From contig NZ_WUBI01000001.1 in assembly GCF_009807035.1 (NCBI RefSeq), forward strand, positions 186,001 to 250,000: DNA of 64,000 nt. Direction: 5' to 3'. The stretch is from Paenibacillus dendrobii. GTDB taxonomy: Bacteria > Bacillota > Bacilli > Paenibacillales > Paenibacillaceae. A program made the position numbers and the translations under genes. Of the stretch, positions 55,769-63,812 are shown piece after piece (position 1 is the first letter of the stretch; the number at the start of each line of letters is the position of its first letter). Below the pieces are notes generated by a model. That model had not been told where the DNA came from. It searched no databases and saw only the letters and a list, made by a program, of their open reading frames with translations.

Positions 55769-56665
55769 ATGAAAAGGAAAAATAAGGCGGGGCAGCTGGA
55801 ATACCATCTCATGATGTCACCAGGGATCATCTTTTTGATAGTCTTCAGTTTCGTGCCTATGTTCGGGATCCTGATGGCGTTCCAGGATTATGTTCCGGCC
55901 AAAGGTATTTTTGGTTCGGCATGGGTTGGGTTAGACAACTTTAAGTATATGTTGGAAATTCCCGACAGTATGAAGATTTTAAGGAATACGGTCGTCATCG
56001 CTCTCGGTAAGATTATTTTTGGAACGATTGTGCCTATTATATTTGCCCTTTTGTTAAATGAAATCAGATTGAAATGGGCCAAGAAATCCATCCAAACAAT
56101 TGTTTATTTGCCTAATTTCTTATCTTGGGCCGTTGTCGCAGCCGTTGTGATTAACATATTTGATTACCATGGGCCTGTGAATCAGTTCTTGCAGTTCATG
56201 GGGAAAGATCCTACCTTGTTCTTGGCGAGTAATAACTGGTTTAGACAAATTATTATCGGAACAGATGTATGGAAAGGTTTCGGATATGGTGCGATTGTGT
56301 ATTTAGCAGCCTTAACAGGAATTGATCCCGGTCTGTATGAAGCCTCTTCGATTGACGGCGCCAGTCGGTTTAAACAGTTAATACATATCACGCTTCCAGG
56401 TATTTTACCAACCATCATGCTGATTTCAGCACTTAATCTGGGTAACATTCTCAATGCCGGTTTTGACCAGATCTTTGCCCTATACAATCCGATTGTGTAT
56501 GAGACTGGGGATGTTATTGATACCTATGTATACCGCGTGGGTCTGCTCGGACAACAGTATAGCTTTGCTACAGCAGTTGGCTTATTAAAATCGGTGGTAT
56601 CCCTTACATTGCTTTTATCGGCTAATCAGTTGTCCATCAAACTTGTGAAAATGCGGATCTTTTAA
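55769..56665 (+). CDS. ABC transporter permease (LplB-like)
   Basis: A 298-residue permease with six membrane segments and the EAA loop YEASSIDGASRFKQLIHITL. The N-terminal YHLMMSPGIIFLIVFSFVPM is the usual opening of LplB/YteP-type permeases. It forms the channel with the next gene. Confidence 0.94.
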   Translation: MKRKNKAGQLEYHLMMSPGIIFLIVFSFVPMFGILMAFQDYVPAKGIFGSAWVGLDNFKYMLEIPDSMKILRNTVVIALGKIIFGTIVPIIFALLLNEIRLKWAKKSIQTIVYLPNFLSWAVVAAVVINIFDYHGPVNQFLQFMGKDPTLFLASNNWFRQIIIGTDVWKGFGYGAIVYLAALTGIDPGLYEASSIDGASRFKQLIHITLPGILPTIMLISALNLGNILNAGFDQIFALYNPIVYETGDVIDTYVYRVGLLGQQYSFATAVGLLKSVVSLTLLLSANQLSIKLVKMRIF

Positions 56666-56679
56666 AAGGGGAGTAAAGG

Positions 56680-57558
56680 ATGAAATCAAAAACGTTTGGA
56701 AGCCGGTTTGCGGATATATGTATTTGGATGGTGTTATTGCTTCTTACCGCGCTCTGTTTTTTACCATTACTTAATATGGTATCAATCTCATTTAGTGATA
56801 AATCGGCAGCCCAAGCGAATCTGGTTGGCTTGCTGCCCGTTCATTTTAATACGAATGCGTATCAATTGTTATTGAAAGACACGCAGTTTTGGCGTTCATT
56901 TTTAATTTCTATAGAAAGAGTTGCGATTGGAACGGCTATTAATCTAATGATAACAGTCTTGATGGCGTTCCCATTGTCTAAAAATAAAAATGACTTTCGT
57001 GCGCGTAATATTTATATGAATTTGATGATTTTTGCGATGCTCTTCTCCGGTGGAATGATTCCCATATTTATGGTTGTGAAAAATTTGGGCTTGATTGATT
57101 CCATTTGGGCACTTGTATTACCAGGAGCAGTACCCATCTTTAATGTCATTTTGTTGATGAACTTTTTTAAAAGCGTTCCAGAAGCGCTAGAAGAAGCTGC
57201 GATTATAGATGGCGCGTCAAAAATGAGAGTTTTATTCGGAATTTTCTTGCCGATATCTCTTCCGGCTTTGGCCACTATCGGCCTTTTCTCTATGGTTGGG
57301 CATTGGAATGATTACTTTAGCGGCTTGCTGTATATGAACAGTTCTTCCAATTATCCGTTGCAGACGTATATTCAACAATTATCTGTCGATATTACGAAAA
57401 TCACGGACCCTTCACAATTAAAGTCTTTGGCCTCGGTTTCTAATAAAACACTGAACGCGGCCAAAATCGTGGTGTCCATTATCCCGGTGCTATTGGTGTA
57501 TCCGTTTTTGCAAAGATATTTTGTATCCGGATTAGTCATCGGGTCCGTGAAAGAGTAG
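56680..57558 (+). CDS. ABC transporter permease (LplC-like)
   Basis: A 292-residue permease with six membrane segments and the EAA loop LEEAAIIDGASKMRVLFGIF. AAAGGGGAG stands before the ATG, 14 bases after the previous stop. It is the partner of the upstream permease and the last gene of the operon. Confidence 0.94.
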   Translation: MKSKTFGSRFADICIWMVLLLLTALCFLPLLNMVSISFSDKSAAQANLVGLLPVHFNTNAYQLLLKDTQFWRSFLISIERVAIGTAINLMITVLMAFPLSKNKNDFRARNIYMNLMIFAMLFSGGMIPIFMVVKNLGLIDSIWALVLPGAVPIFNVILLMNFFKSVPEALEEAAIIDGASKMRVLFGIFLPISLPALATIGLFSMVGHWNDYFSGLLYMNSSSNYPLQTYIQQLSVDITKITDPSQLKSLASVSNKTLNAAKIVVSIIPVLLVYPFLQRYFVSGLVIGSVKE

Positions 57559-57659
57559 ACGAAGCGATATATGCAGGCTCAAGCAGTGGTTGATTCTCAA
57601 CAACAAGAACTAACCCTGCCTTTGTTTAAGGAGCTTACGGTAGCAGTTCTTGCTAGGAT

Positions 57660-58457
57660 CTACGATAGGTACTTCAGGGTCCGATACTCCATAGGAGAGA
57701 CACCAAAGTGCGCCCGGAACACCCGGTGAAAATAGGAATAGCTGGCGAAGCCGCAAGTTTCGGCAATATGTTCTAATGTCATTTCACTGTATCTGATCTG
57801 CTCCTCTGCAGCTCGAAGACGGATCTCAATCGCATATTGGATCATCGTTTTGTCGTAATGTTCCTTGAACAGCCGCACTGCACGCGATAAGCTAAGACCC
57901 GCGTAGCTTGCGGCTTCTTCGAGTTTGAAGGTGAGGGTGGCATGCTCTTCAATGAATCGCTTGAGCTTTTGCGTAGCGGCCCCTCTCCGGTCAGTCTGTA
58001 TATTATCGGTTATGGCTCTATCCATATACAGACAAAGGCTGCGTAACAGCACGTCCTTCAGCTCCGCATCTTCCTCCAAAGAGCCGCGCCGTTTCTCCAG
58101 CAGTAGGTTACGCCATAATCCAATCAGCTTATCGTCGATTCCAATCCGGTTCACAACCGGACGAGTCCTCCGCTTCCACCAGTCATCAATCCAGGAACCT
58201 TGGCAGAACAGATAATAATCTCCGCTAGAAAAACGTTCCTTTGTATGGGGTTCGTCCACGACAAGATGGTAATCGTCACCAGGCTGAAGCAGGAGTAAAT
58301 CACCACCCGTCAGGATGAACTCCTTGCCAGATGAGTAGACCTTGCAGGAGCCCTCTGTTTGCAGTCTAAAGAGATAGTGCTGTAATCCGCTCTTCAGATT
58401 GTGGGTAAACGCTTTATCATGATATGAGTGATCACAGATTAACAGAGAAGTATCCAA
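57660..58457 (-). CDS. AraC-family regulator
   Basis: A 265-residue AraC/XylS protein. The N-terminal cupin part has SGLQHYLFRLQTEGSCKVYS and GGDLLLLQPGDDYHL; the C-terminal 100 residues carry the DNA-binding motifs (LEEAASYAGLSLSRAVRLF, LEHIAETCGFASYSYFHRVF, FGVSPMEYRTLKY). The start is a TTG at 58457 with AAGGGGG 10 bases upstream. It is divergent from a sugar isomerase/oxidoreductase operon, its probable target. Confidence 0.9.
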   Translation of the reverse strand: MDTSLLICDHSYHDKAFTHNLKSGLQHYLFRLQTEGSCKVYSSGKEFILTGGDLLLLQPGDDYHLVVDEPHTKERFSSGDYYLFCQGSWIDDWWKRRTRPVVNRIGIDDKLIGLWRNLLLEKRRGSLEEDAELKDVLLRSLCLYMDRAITDNIQTDRRGAATQKLKRFIEEHATLTFKLEEAASYAGLSLSRAVRLFKEHYDKTMIQYAIEIRLRAAEEQIRYSEMTLEHIAETCGFASYSYFHRVFRAHFGVSPMEYRTLKYLS

Positions 58458-58595
58458 AGAGCTATAGCCCCCTTACTAAATTTTGAGCAAATAATTCATG
58501 TTCTGATGATATTGTATATGTTCATTTTAGCCTGTATTACCGTAGAATGAAATATGGCAGCACAATATATCATGAGTTCAGAGGTGCATATGATC

Positions 58596-59372
58596 ATGAA
58601 AAAGATTAATATTGGATTACAGCTGTTCACCCTCCGCGATGAAACATCATCCGATTTCGAAGGAACGCTCCGGAAAGTGGCTGAACTTGGTTATGAAGGC
58701 GTTGAATTTGCCGGCTACGGCAATATTCCTGCAGATGAAATGAAAACGCTCTTGAATGAGTTGGGTCTGAAGGGATTCAGCAGCCATGTTTCTCTTCAAG
58801 CCATGAGAGATAATCTTCAAAAAGAAATCGATTACCTGAAAACCATCGGTGCCAAGTATATGATATGCCCTTATCTCATGCCGGAGGATCGTCCTCAGAC
58901 TAGTGAGGGATGGAACCGTTTATTCTCCGAACTGGAGGAAATAGGGAATGAAGTACGGAAACAAGGATTGATTTTTGGTTATCACAACCATGATTTTGAA
59001 TTTCATGGCCAAGCCGGGGATCAGAACGCATTTGACGGCATGTTTGCCGAAACAACGCCGGAAGCAGTTCAGGTAGAAATGGATGTATGTTGGGTACAAT
59101 TCGCCGGAAAAAATCCAATCGAATATATTCACCGCTATGCAGGCCGTTTACCGCTTCTCCATCTCAAGGATTTCAGCAAAGACGAACAGGGCCAGATGAA
59201 GACGCTTGAATTGGGACAAGGCTCAGTGGATATACCTGCGGTTATCGAAGCTTCTGCGGAAGCGGGCGTGGAGTGGCTGATCGTGGAACAAGACGTATGC
59301 CAGAATCCGCCGCTAGAGAGTATTTCGAACAGCTATAACTGGCTAAAAGAGAATTATTTAAACCAATTTTAA
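58596..59372 (+). CDS. Sugar phosphate isomerase/epimerase (TIM barrel)
   Basis: A 258-residue xylose-isomerase-like TIM-barrel protein: INIGLQLFTLRDE at the start, then GYEGVEFAGYG, FGYHNHDFEF and the metal-binding residues in VEMDVCWVQFAG and LLHLKDF. Such proteins epimerise or dehydrate sugars and inositols (IolE/IolI-like). I choose the ATG at 58596 for its spacing from AGGTG; an ATG at 58590 is also possible. It is followed by a Gfo/Idh/MocA oxidoreductase gene after 26 bases; the pair would oxidise and isomerise a sugar. Confidence 0.9.
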   Translation: MKKINIGLQLFTLRDETSSDFEGTLRKVAELGYEGVEFAGYGNIPADEMKTLLNELGLKGFSSHVSLQAMRDNLQKEIDYLKTIGAKYMICPYLMPEDRPQTSEGWNRLFSELEEIGNEVRKQGLIFGYHNHDFEFHGQAGDQNAFDGMFAETTPEAVQVEMDVCWVQFAGKNPIEYIHRYAGRLPLLHLKDFSKDEQGQMKTLELGQGSVDIPAVIEASAEAGVEWLIVEQDVCQNPPLESISNSYNWLKENYLNQF

Positions 59373-59398
59373 TCCAACGATCAGAGGAGACTAATGAC

Positions 59399-60418
59399 AT
59401 GAGTAAAATTAAAATTGCTGTATTTGGCTGTGGTGCCATTGCCCAGCGCAGACATATTCCGGAGTATGCAGCGAATGAACACGTAGAACTGGTGGCTTTT
59501 GCCGATCCGAAACTGGAGCGTGCGGAACAAATGGCCGAAACGTATGGCGGTAAAGCCTATGCCAGCTACGAAGAACTACTGAAACATGAAGAAGTGGATG
59601 CCGTCAGCGTATGTACGCCGAACTACCTGCATGCCCCTATGACGATTGCAGCAGCTAATGCGGGTAAACATGTCCTGGTGGAAAAACCTATGGCTTGCAC
59701 AACCGAAGAAGGCGAGCAAATGATTGCGGCTGCGCGCAAAAACGGCGTGTACCTGATGGTTGGGCACAATCAGCGTCTGATGCCTCCGCATGTGAAGGCA
59801 AAAGAAATTCTGGATTCCGGCAAGCTTGGTAAAGTGCTGAATTTCCGTACTTCCTTTGGTCATCCAGGACCGGAAGGCTGGAGCGTAGACGGTGCGGGCA
59901 GCTGGTTTTTCCGCAAAGAAGAAGCCATCATGGGTGCTATGGGCGATCTAGGCGTACATAAATCAGACTTTATCCGTTATTTGCTGAACGATGAAGTCTC
60001 TGAAGTAGCCGCTTTTATCGGTACTTTGCACAAAGAAGGCACAAAAGTTGACGATAATGCGACTTGCATCCTCCGCATGAAAAGCGGCGCGATTGGAACA
60101 CTGGTGGCAAGCTGGACCCAATACAGAGGCGGTGACAACAGTACCGTGCTATGGTGTGAGAACGGGGTCATGAAAATCGGTACAGTAGATGGGGACGAAG
60201 TGATCGTGGAGCTTACCAACGGCACAGTCGAAACCTATAAAGTGGGTGCTATGGCAACGAATGAAAAGCAAGTGCCAAGTGGCGTTATTGATGCCTTTGT
60301 CGAATCCCTTGTAACGAACACACCTCCAGCGATCTCTGGTGAAGAAGGGCTGAGTTCCCTGCAGGTCATTTTGGCCGCATTCGAATCCGAAAAGACAGGT
60401 CAAATTGTGAAGCTATAA
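59399..60418 (+). CDS. Gfo/Idh/MocA-family oxidoreductase
   Basis: A 339-residue NAD(P)-dependent dehydrogenase: Rossmann motif in VFGCGAIAQRRHIPEY, VCTPNYLHAPMTIAAANAGK, and the catalytic lysine in VLVEKPMACTTEEGE. The C-terminal alpha/beta part binds the substrate (SFGHPGPEGWSVDG). It probably oxidises a sugar or polyol. GAGGAG is 10 bases before the ATG at 59399. It is in an operon with the TIM-barrel isomerase and ends in a terminator. Confidence 0.93.
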   Translation: MSKIKIAVFGCGAIAQRRHIPEYAANEHVELVAFADPKLERAEQMAETYGGKAYASYEELLKHEEVDAVSVCTPNYLHAPMTIAAANAGKHVLVEKPMACTTEEGEQMIAAARKNGVYLMVGHNQRLMPPHVKAKEILDSGKLGKVLNFRTSFGHPGPEGWSVDGAGSWFFRKEEAIMGAMGDLGVHKSDFIRYLLNDEVSEVAAFIGTLHKEGTKVDDNATCILRMKSGAIGTLVASWTQYRGGDNSTVLWCENGVMKIGTVDGDEVIVELTNGTVETYKVGAMATNEKQVPSGVIDAFVESLVTNTPPAISGEEGLSSLQVILAAFESEKTGQIVKL

Positions 60419-60785
60419 CGGCTTTTGTAAAAGTGAGCAGATAGTTCATGTGAGGATATTTGTGGTTGGAATACAGCCCTGACTGCGATGAGTTAGGGGT
60501 ACACAGCCAATAAGATTGGCATAAAAGTTAATCAAACCCCTTTGATCATGGTTTGGTTAACTTTTTGCTTTTCCCGTTTATTGAACGTGGTTTGAGGGTA
60601 TTCCATGTTCGGATTTCCAGATCCTACAGTAGGTTTTCTCTTTATTCTGAGTATGATAAAATTAATACATAACATAGACAATTGAGAACCTGCTGAACAT
60701 AACGCCTAATCATAAGCGGGGAATCGATTCCTGAGTCGATGATAAACAGCGAAAGGCATCATTCGGAGGAAGGGAGTTCTGATCG
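60419..60785. other. Intergenic stretch before the CBS gene
   Basis: Apart from the terminator at 60523-60570, it holds an A/T-rich part at 60640-60680 that may be the CBS gene promoter, and the perfect palindrome GGAATCGATTCC at 60720-60731, a possible operator. No gene is seen. Confidence 0.4.
60523..60570 (+). terminator. Terminator of the isomerase/oxidoreductase operon
   Basis: AAAAGTTAATCAAACC (60523-60538) pairs with GGTTTGGTTAACTTTT (60550-60565) with one wobble, followed by TGCTTTTC. Confidence 0.88.
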
Positions 60786-61187
60786 ATGGAAATATCCGAT
60801 TTTCTGTTCCCAAAAGACAAAGTGGCCTATATTCACTCATATGCCAATATGCAGGAGGCTATGGAAAAGTTAGAGCGAAGCCAGTACGCAGCTATTCCTG
60901 TAATAGATGAGCAGGGGAAATATGTCGGTACGCTCTCTGAAGGAGATTTATTGTGGAAGATGAAGAATACCTCCGGATTAAGTTTTCAGAACTTGGACAT
61001 CGTCAAAGTCCATGAAATAAAACGCCGCATCAAAAACGAATGCGTTCCGATTCAAGCGAATCTGGAGGATATGCTCGAACTCGCTGCCGACCAGAACTTT
61101 GTTCCGGTGGTGGACGACCAAATATTCGTTGGCATTATTCGTCGAAAAGACATTATAGAATACTATACGAGTAGCATCAGCGATTAA
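60786..61187 (+). CDS. Two-CBS-domain protein
   Basis: A 133-residue protein made of two CBS motifs (about 8-60 and 72-130; YAAIPVIDEQGKYVGTLSEG and FVPVVDDQIFVGIIRRKDII). CBS pairs bind adenine nucleotides. The size and build recall Bacillus DarB (YkuL), which binds cyclic di-AMP and controls Rel and PycA, but that identity is a guess. AAGGGAG sits 9 bases before the ATG at 60786. It is monocistronic. Confidence 0.88.
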   Translation: MEISDFLFPKDKVAYIHSYANMQEAMEKLERSQYAAIPVIDEQGKYVGTLSEGDLLWKMKNTSGLSFQNLDIVKVHEIKRRIKNECVPIQANLEDMLELAADQNFVPVVDDQIFVGIIRRKDIIEYYTSSISD

Positions 61188-61253
61188 AAGGGTTGGAATT
61201 TTAGCCAGTTGTTCTGCTCTTCCAGCCGAAGTAAACCGCAACCGAAAGATAAC

Positions 61254-61300
61254 AAAAAAACTAGCAGCCTCCAAAGGTATGGAGTCGCGCTAGTTTTTTT
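61254..61300. terminator. Terminator after the CBS gene
   Basis: AAAAAAACTAGC pairs with GCTAGTTTTTTT around a small inner stem (CTCC/GGAG). Confidence 0.88.
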
Positions 61301-61335
61301 AGTGTTTTTTCAGCTTTGGAGAGTGAATCATGATA

Positions 61336-61488
61336 TCAACCTTTCCTTTTGATCATGAGCCAATCTAAACCTAAGAGCAGGATCAATAAAACAAAAGATT
61401 GAAGTAAAGGCTTAACAAAGCTGGATTGATCAAAAATAAAATAGGCTGCTATAAGGTTGATTACGAAAAAAAGAATGTACTTTACCAT
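61336..61488 (-). CDS. Small membrane protein, 50 residues
   Basis: A short protein with two hydrophobic segments (about 4-18 and 26-45; KYILFFVINLIAAYFIFD and LLQSFVLLILLLGLDWLM), ending in KRKG on the probable cytoplasmic side. No family is recognised. The start codon at 61488 has a very good AAAGGAG 7 bases upstream, which is the main reason to accept it. It faces the CBS gene across the terminator. Confidence 0.7.
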   Translation of the reverse strand: MVKYILFFVINLIAAYFIFDQSSFVKPLLQSFVLLILLLGLDWLMIKRKG

Positions 61489-61761
61489 ATGATCATCTCC
61501 TTTCAGGAATAGCCCATTAGCAAAAGTATTCATGAAAAGCTCATATAGAATTAAGATGCATTTTTATAGACATCAGTATTAAATTTAATGTATATTTATA
61601 ACTAACAGCCCAGAATTTCCCAATGACTCTGCTATTGGGAGGTGTTCGGCAAACCGACGAAATTCAAACTGAACGCGAATTCTAAACGTAAAAGACCATC
61701 AGCCTGGTACAAAGAAAGTGCTTGTCGAGTTCACTCTATGAAAAAAGGAGCTTGAGATGGT

Positions 61762-62136
61762 ATGAAAAGAAAAATCGCGTCTATCGTTTTCGTGCTTGTC
61801 CTGATGTTCAGTCTTGCTTCCTCTGCTTTCGCGGCCGCTAGTGGGCCGGGTACAGGCAACAATACTTGGGCGCCGGTCCAAGCCCATGGCAATATTTATA
61901 TCGAAGGCAACTTCATAAATGACGGACAGATCAGTCTCGGGGTTAATTTTAAGCTGTACCGGGTTACCTCGACCGGAGATGTGCTGGTAGGGAGTAATTG
62001 GACGAATACCATTGTAGCCGGTCAATCTGCACGTCTCAAGATTCCTTTGGCTTCGAATCAACCCGATGGTCAGTATAGACTTGTCTTAGACTCGCCGGGT
62101 GATTTCACCGTCGTTGCCTATCTGGGCTACAATTAA
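61762..62136 (+). CDS. Small secreted protein of unknown function
   Basis: A 124-residue protein with a signal peptide (KRKIASIVFVLVLMFSLASS, cleavage likely after AFA) and a mature part of about 100 residues, rich in Gly, Asn and beta-strand residues (NIYIEGNFINDGQISLG, FKLYRVTSTGDVLVG, SARLKIPLASNQPDGQY). This looks like a small beta-sandwich. I do not recognise a family. AAGGAG lies about 10 bases before the ATG. It stands next to the receptor-peptide cassettes and points toward them, with a terminator after it. Confidence 0.82.
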   Translation: MKRKIASIVFVLVLMFSLASSAFAAASGPGTGNNTWAPVQAHGNIYIEGNFINDGQISLGVNFKLYRVTSTGDVLVGSNWTNTIVAGQSARLKIPLASNQPDGQYRLVLDSPGDFTVVAYLGYN

Positions 62137-62141
62137 ACATT

Positions 62142-62190
62142 AAAACCTCCACAGCCACTTTGCTCCTTATAGTGGTGATGGAGGTTTTTT
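62142..62190 (+). terminator. Terminator of the secreted-protein gene
   Basis: A stem of about 16 base pairs (AAAACCTCCACAGCCACT with AGTGGTGATGGAGGTTTT, a few mismatches) and a T run. Confidence 0.85.
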
Positions 62191-62429
62191 CTTCTTCAGC
62201 ATAACGCAGGTGCTCCTTTGATCTTTTCAAGTTTCTTGTCGCCCGGGCCACGATTCGTTTCGTCTCTTCGTATCCGAATCCTTTGAAAATGAGAAGTTAT
62301 GTAACGTAATGGAAGGGTGGGATGGGGATGCTCACTCATGATCTGATTCGTAATTGTTATGTAAGGTATGTCTAGATGTTCAGTAGTAACGAATCAGACC
62401 ATAAGAGAACTTAATTCGGTTCAATGATA

Positions 62430-62552
62430 CTAGCCGTCATAATCAACGCCATGATTGAATGGCTGAATACCAGGAGAAGTCGTAGGCAGAGTAGCTAGTC
62501 CCGAGCTAATGATCCCTAGCACCAACAATGTCGAGAGAAATGCTTTCTTCAT
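62430..62552 (-). CDS. Exported signal peptide 1 (Phr-like), nested in the receptor 1 3' end
   Basis: A 40-residue precursor. It has a Lys-rich start (MKKA), a hydrophobic core at residues 5-20 (FLSTLLVLGIISSGLA) and a short tail ending IQPFNHGVDYDG, the layout of Phr/PapR-type pheromone precursors cut outside the cell to a short peptide. The start is at 62552 with GGGGGTGAT nine bases upstream, a good match to the Bacillus ribosome binding site. The first 47 bases overlap the end of receptor 1 in another reading frame. A second peptide gene with the same overlap and the same NHGxD core lies 1.2 kb to the right. Confidence 0.8.
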   Translation of the reverse strand: MKKAFLSTLLVLGIISSGLATLPTTSPGIQPFNHGVDYDG

Positions 62553-63351
62553 TTTCCATCACCCCCAAAAGATAGTCTTGTAGAACATTGTAATACTTTG
62601 ATAACTGTTCCGGCAAAGCGCGCGGTCTACAGATTTCAAAGAGAGCAGTTGATTTTTTGAACTGCTTATCATCACCAATTTTATCAGAAAAAATCAAAGC
62701 CTGTATAGTAGAATTTAAAGCATGCTCTATTTGATTTCTTTTATAATAATAAATTGAAAGCAAATGAAGAATCGTCAAATAATAGGTTCTTTCAGTGGGA
62801 CTCAAATCTTCATATTTGATGCTAGTCACATCTGCCAGAGGTTTAATGATCGTATCCACATCAATATTGCTAGAATTCGCACATTCCAGAATAGCGACCA
62901 GCCCAGGCAGTGTTTCAGAAGGATATTGTTGAATAAATGTAGCATATTCCTCTAATATTTTTGTGTTTCCGGAGAGGATATCGACAGTATAACTATTCGC
63001 TTTGGCGAAAAATTTGAAGTCATCTACTAATTTTTGATTGCTTTCGCTTCCGTCTGAGAATAAATGAAGATGTTTGTAATTCTCAATACATATTTTTGCT
63101 TCATTAAATTGTTTTTTTTTCTGATGAGCAATGCCCTTCATCAAATTCCCATAGCCTAAATAATAAACCAATGGTTTTTTCATAAGAGGCATTTGTACTT
63201 CCGTATTGTCCTGAAATGGGGCATAAACCTTATCTAGCAATTCATCTGCCAGAACAATTAAGTTATCCCAACTTTCTAGAGAATGAGCCATACGAAGCAT
63301 GGTTACTAAAGAATCTACGTTATTTTTAATATGTGCTAACTCTGTTTCCAA
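62506..63351 (-). CDS. TPR-like peptide receptor 1 (Rap/RRNPP-like)
   Basis: A 281-residue all-helical protein with repeated helical pairs of tetratricopeptide type (for example NLMKGIAHQKKKQFNEAKIC, LSIYYYKRNQIEHALNSTIQ, FKKSTALFEICRP). Its C-terminus ends ENEESISLDIVGARDH. It resembles a family of Paenibacillus proteins often called DNA-binding, but no helix-turn-helix is visible here: it begins directly with a coiled-coil-like LETELAHIKNNVDSLVTMLR. The TTG at 63351 is chosen because GGGGAGGAG lies 6 bases upstream; the frame is open to 63417, but without such a site. The peptide gene overlaps its 3' end. It probably senses that peptide; the output partner is unknown. Confidence 0.78.
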   Translation of the reverse strand: METELAHIKNNVDSLVTMLRMAHSLESWDNLIVLADELLDKVYAPFQDNTEVQMPLMKKPLVYYLGYGNLMKGIAHQKKKQFNEAKICIENYKHLHLFSDGSESNQKLVDDFKFFAKANSYTVDILSGNTKILEEYATFIQQYPSETLPGLVAILECANSSNIDVDTIIKPLADVTSIKYEDLSPTERTYYLTILHLLSIYYYKRNQIEHALNSTIQALIFSDKIGDDKQFKKSTALFEICRPRALPEQLSKYYNVLQDYLLGVMENEESISLDIVGARDH

Positions 63352-63692
63352 GCTTTTCTCCTCCCCTAAGCAAGTTTTCTTTACGTTGAGTCTATATTGA
63401 AATTGAGGGGGGGTCAATTAAAAATGTGAAAGATATCAAAACAAAGATAACAGCACGTTTAATGAGCTTCATGCACAATGAAACCAGTCAACATAAAATA
63501 CTCGCAGAAGCCGGTAAGTGAGAAATCTCTCTTTTCTGGAGGAGATGGGAAGAAGAGTAATCTGGTATCATATGGAAGTGTGTCTGGCTGGGATATCCGA
63601 GTCATTGGATGGGTCAGAGAATAGTAGTATAAAAATGCTTAATGCATGAGAAAAGCGAATTATCTCAAAAGAGATAATTCGCTTTAACATAA
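63352..63692. other. Intergenic stretch between the two receptor-peptide cassettes
   Basis: It holds the terminator of cassette 2 (63652-63685) and, on the minus strand, the leader of receptor 1 with TTGACC near 63414 and a poor -10 region. A plus-strand frame of 31 codons starts at GTG 63426 but is not accepted as a gene. Confidence 0.4.
63652..63685. terminator. Terminator of cassette 2
   Basis: A perfect 15-base-pair stem (AAAGCGAATTATCTC / GAGATAATTCGCTTT) with an AAAA loop and A/T flanks, just after the peptide 2 stop on the minus strand. Confidence 0.9.
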
Positions 63693-63812
63693 CTAAAAGT
63701 CTGCACCGTGATTGTATTGTGAGATGACAGGCGGATGATCTGGAACTACTAACGCGAACGAAAAACTACTCAGCGCTCCCAATAATACTATTGAGATCAA
63801 AGCTTTCTTCAT
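63693..63812 (-). CDS. Exported signal peptide 2 (Phr-like), nested in the receptor 2 3' end
   Basis: A 39-residue precursor with MKKA, a hydrophobic core at residues 5-23 (LISIVLLGALSSFSFALVV) and a polar tail PDHPPVISQYNHGADF. It ends with the same core as peptide 1 (NHGxD followed by Y or F). AAAGGGAGAG lies about 8 bases before the ATG at 63812. The overlap with receptor 2 is again exactly 47 bases. The first codons of both peptides use the same bases as the ENEES stretch of their receptors. Confidence 0.8.
   Translation of the reverse strand: MKKALISIVLLGALSSFSFALVVPDHPPVISQYNHGADF

Noticed and set aside
63426-63521. Plus-strand GTG frame of 31 codons between the two cassettes
   Set aside because: The G-rich stretch upstream is about 15 bases away, there is no signal-like or family-like sequence, and it lies in the leader region of receptor 1. 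I cannot support it as a gene.
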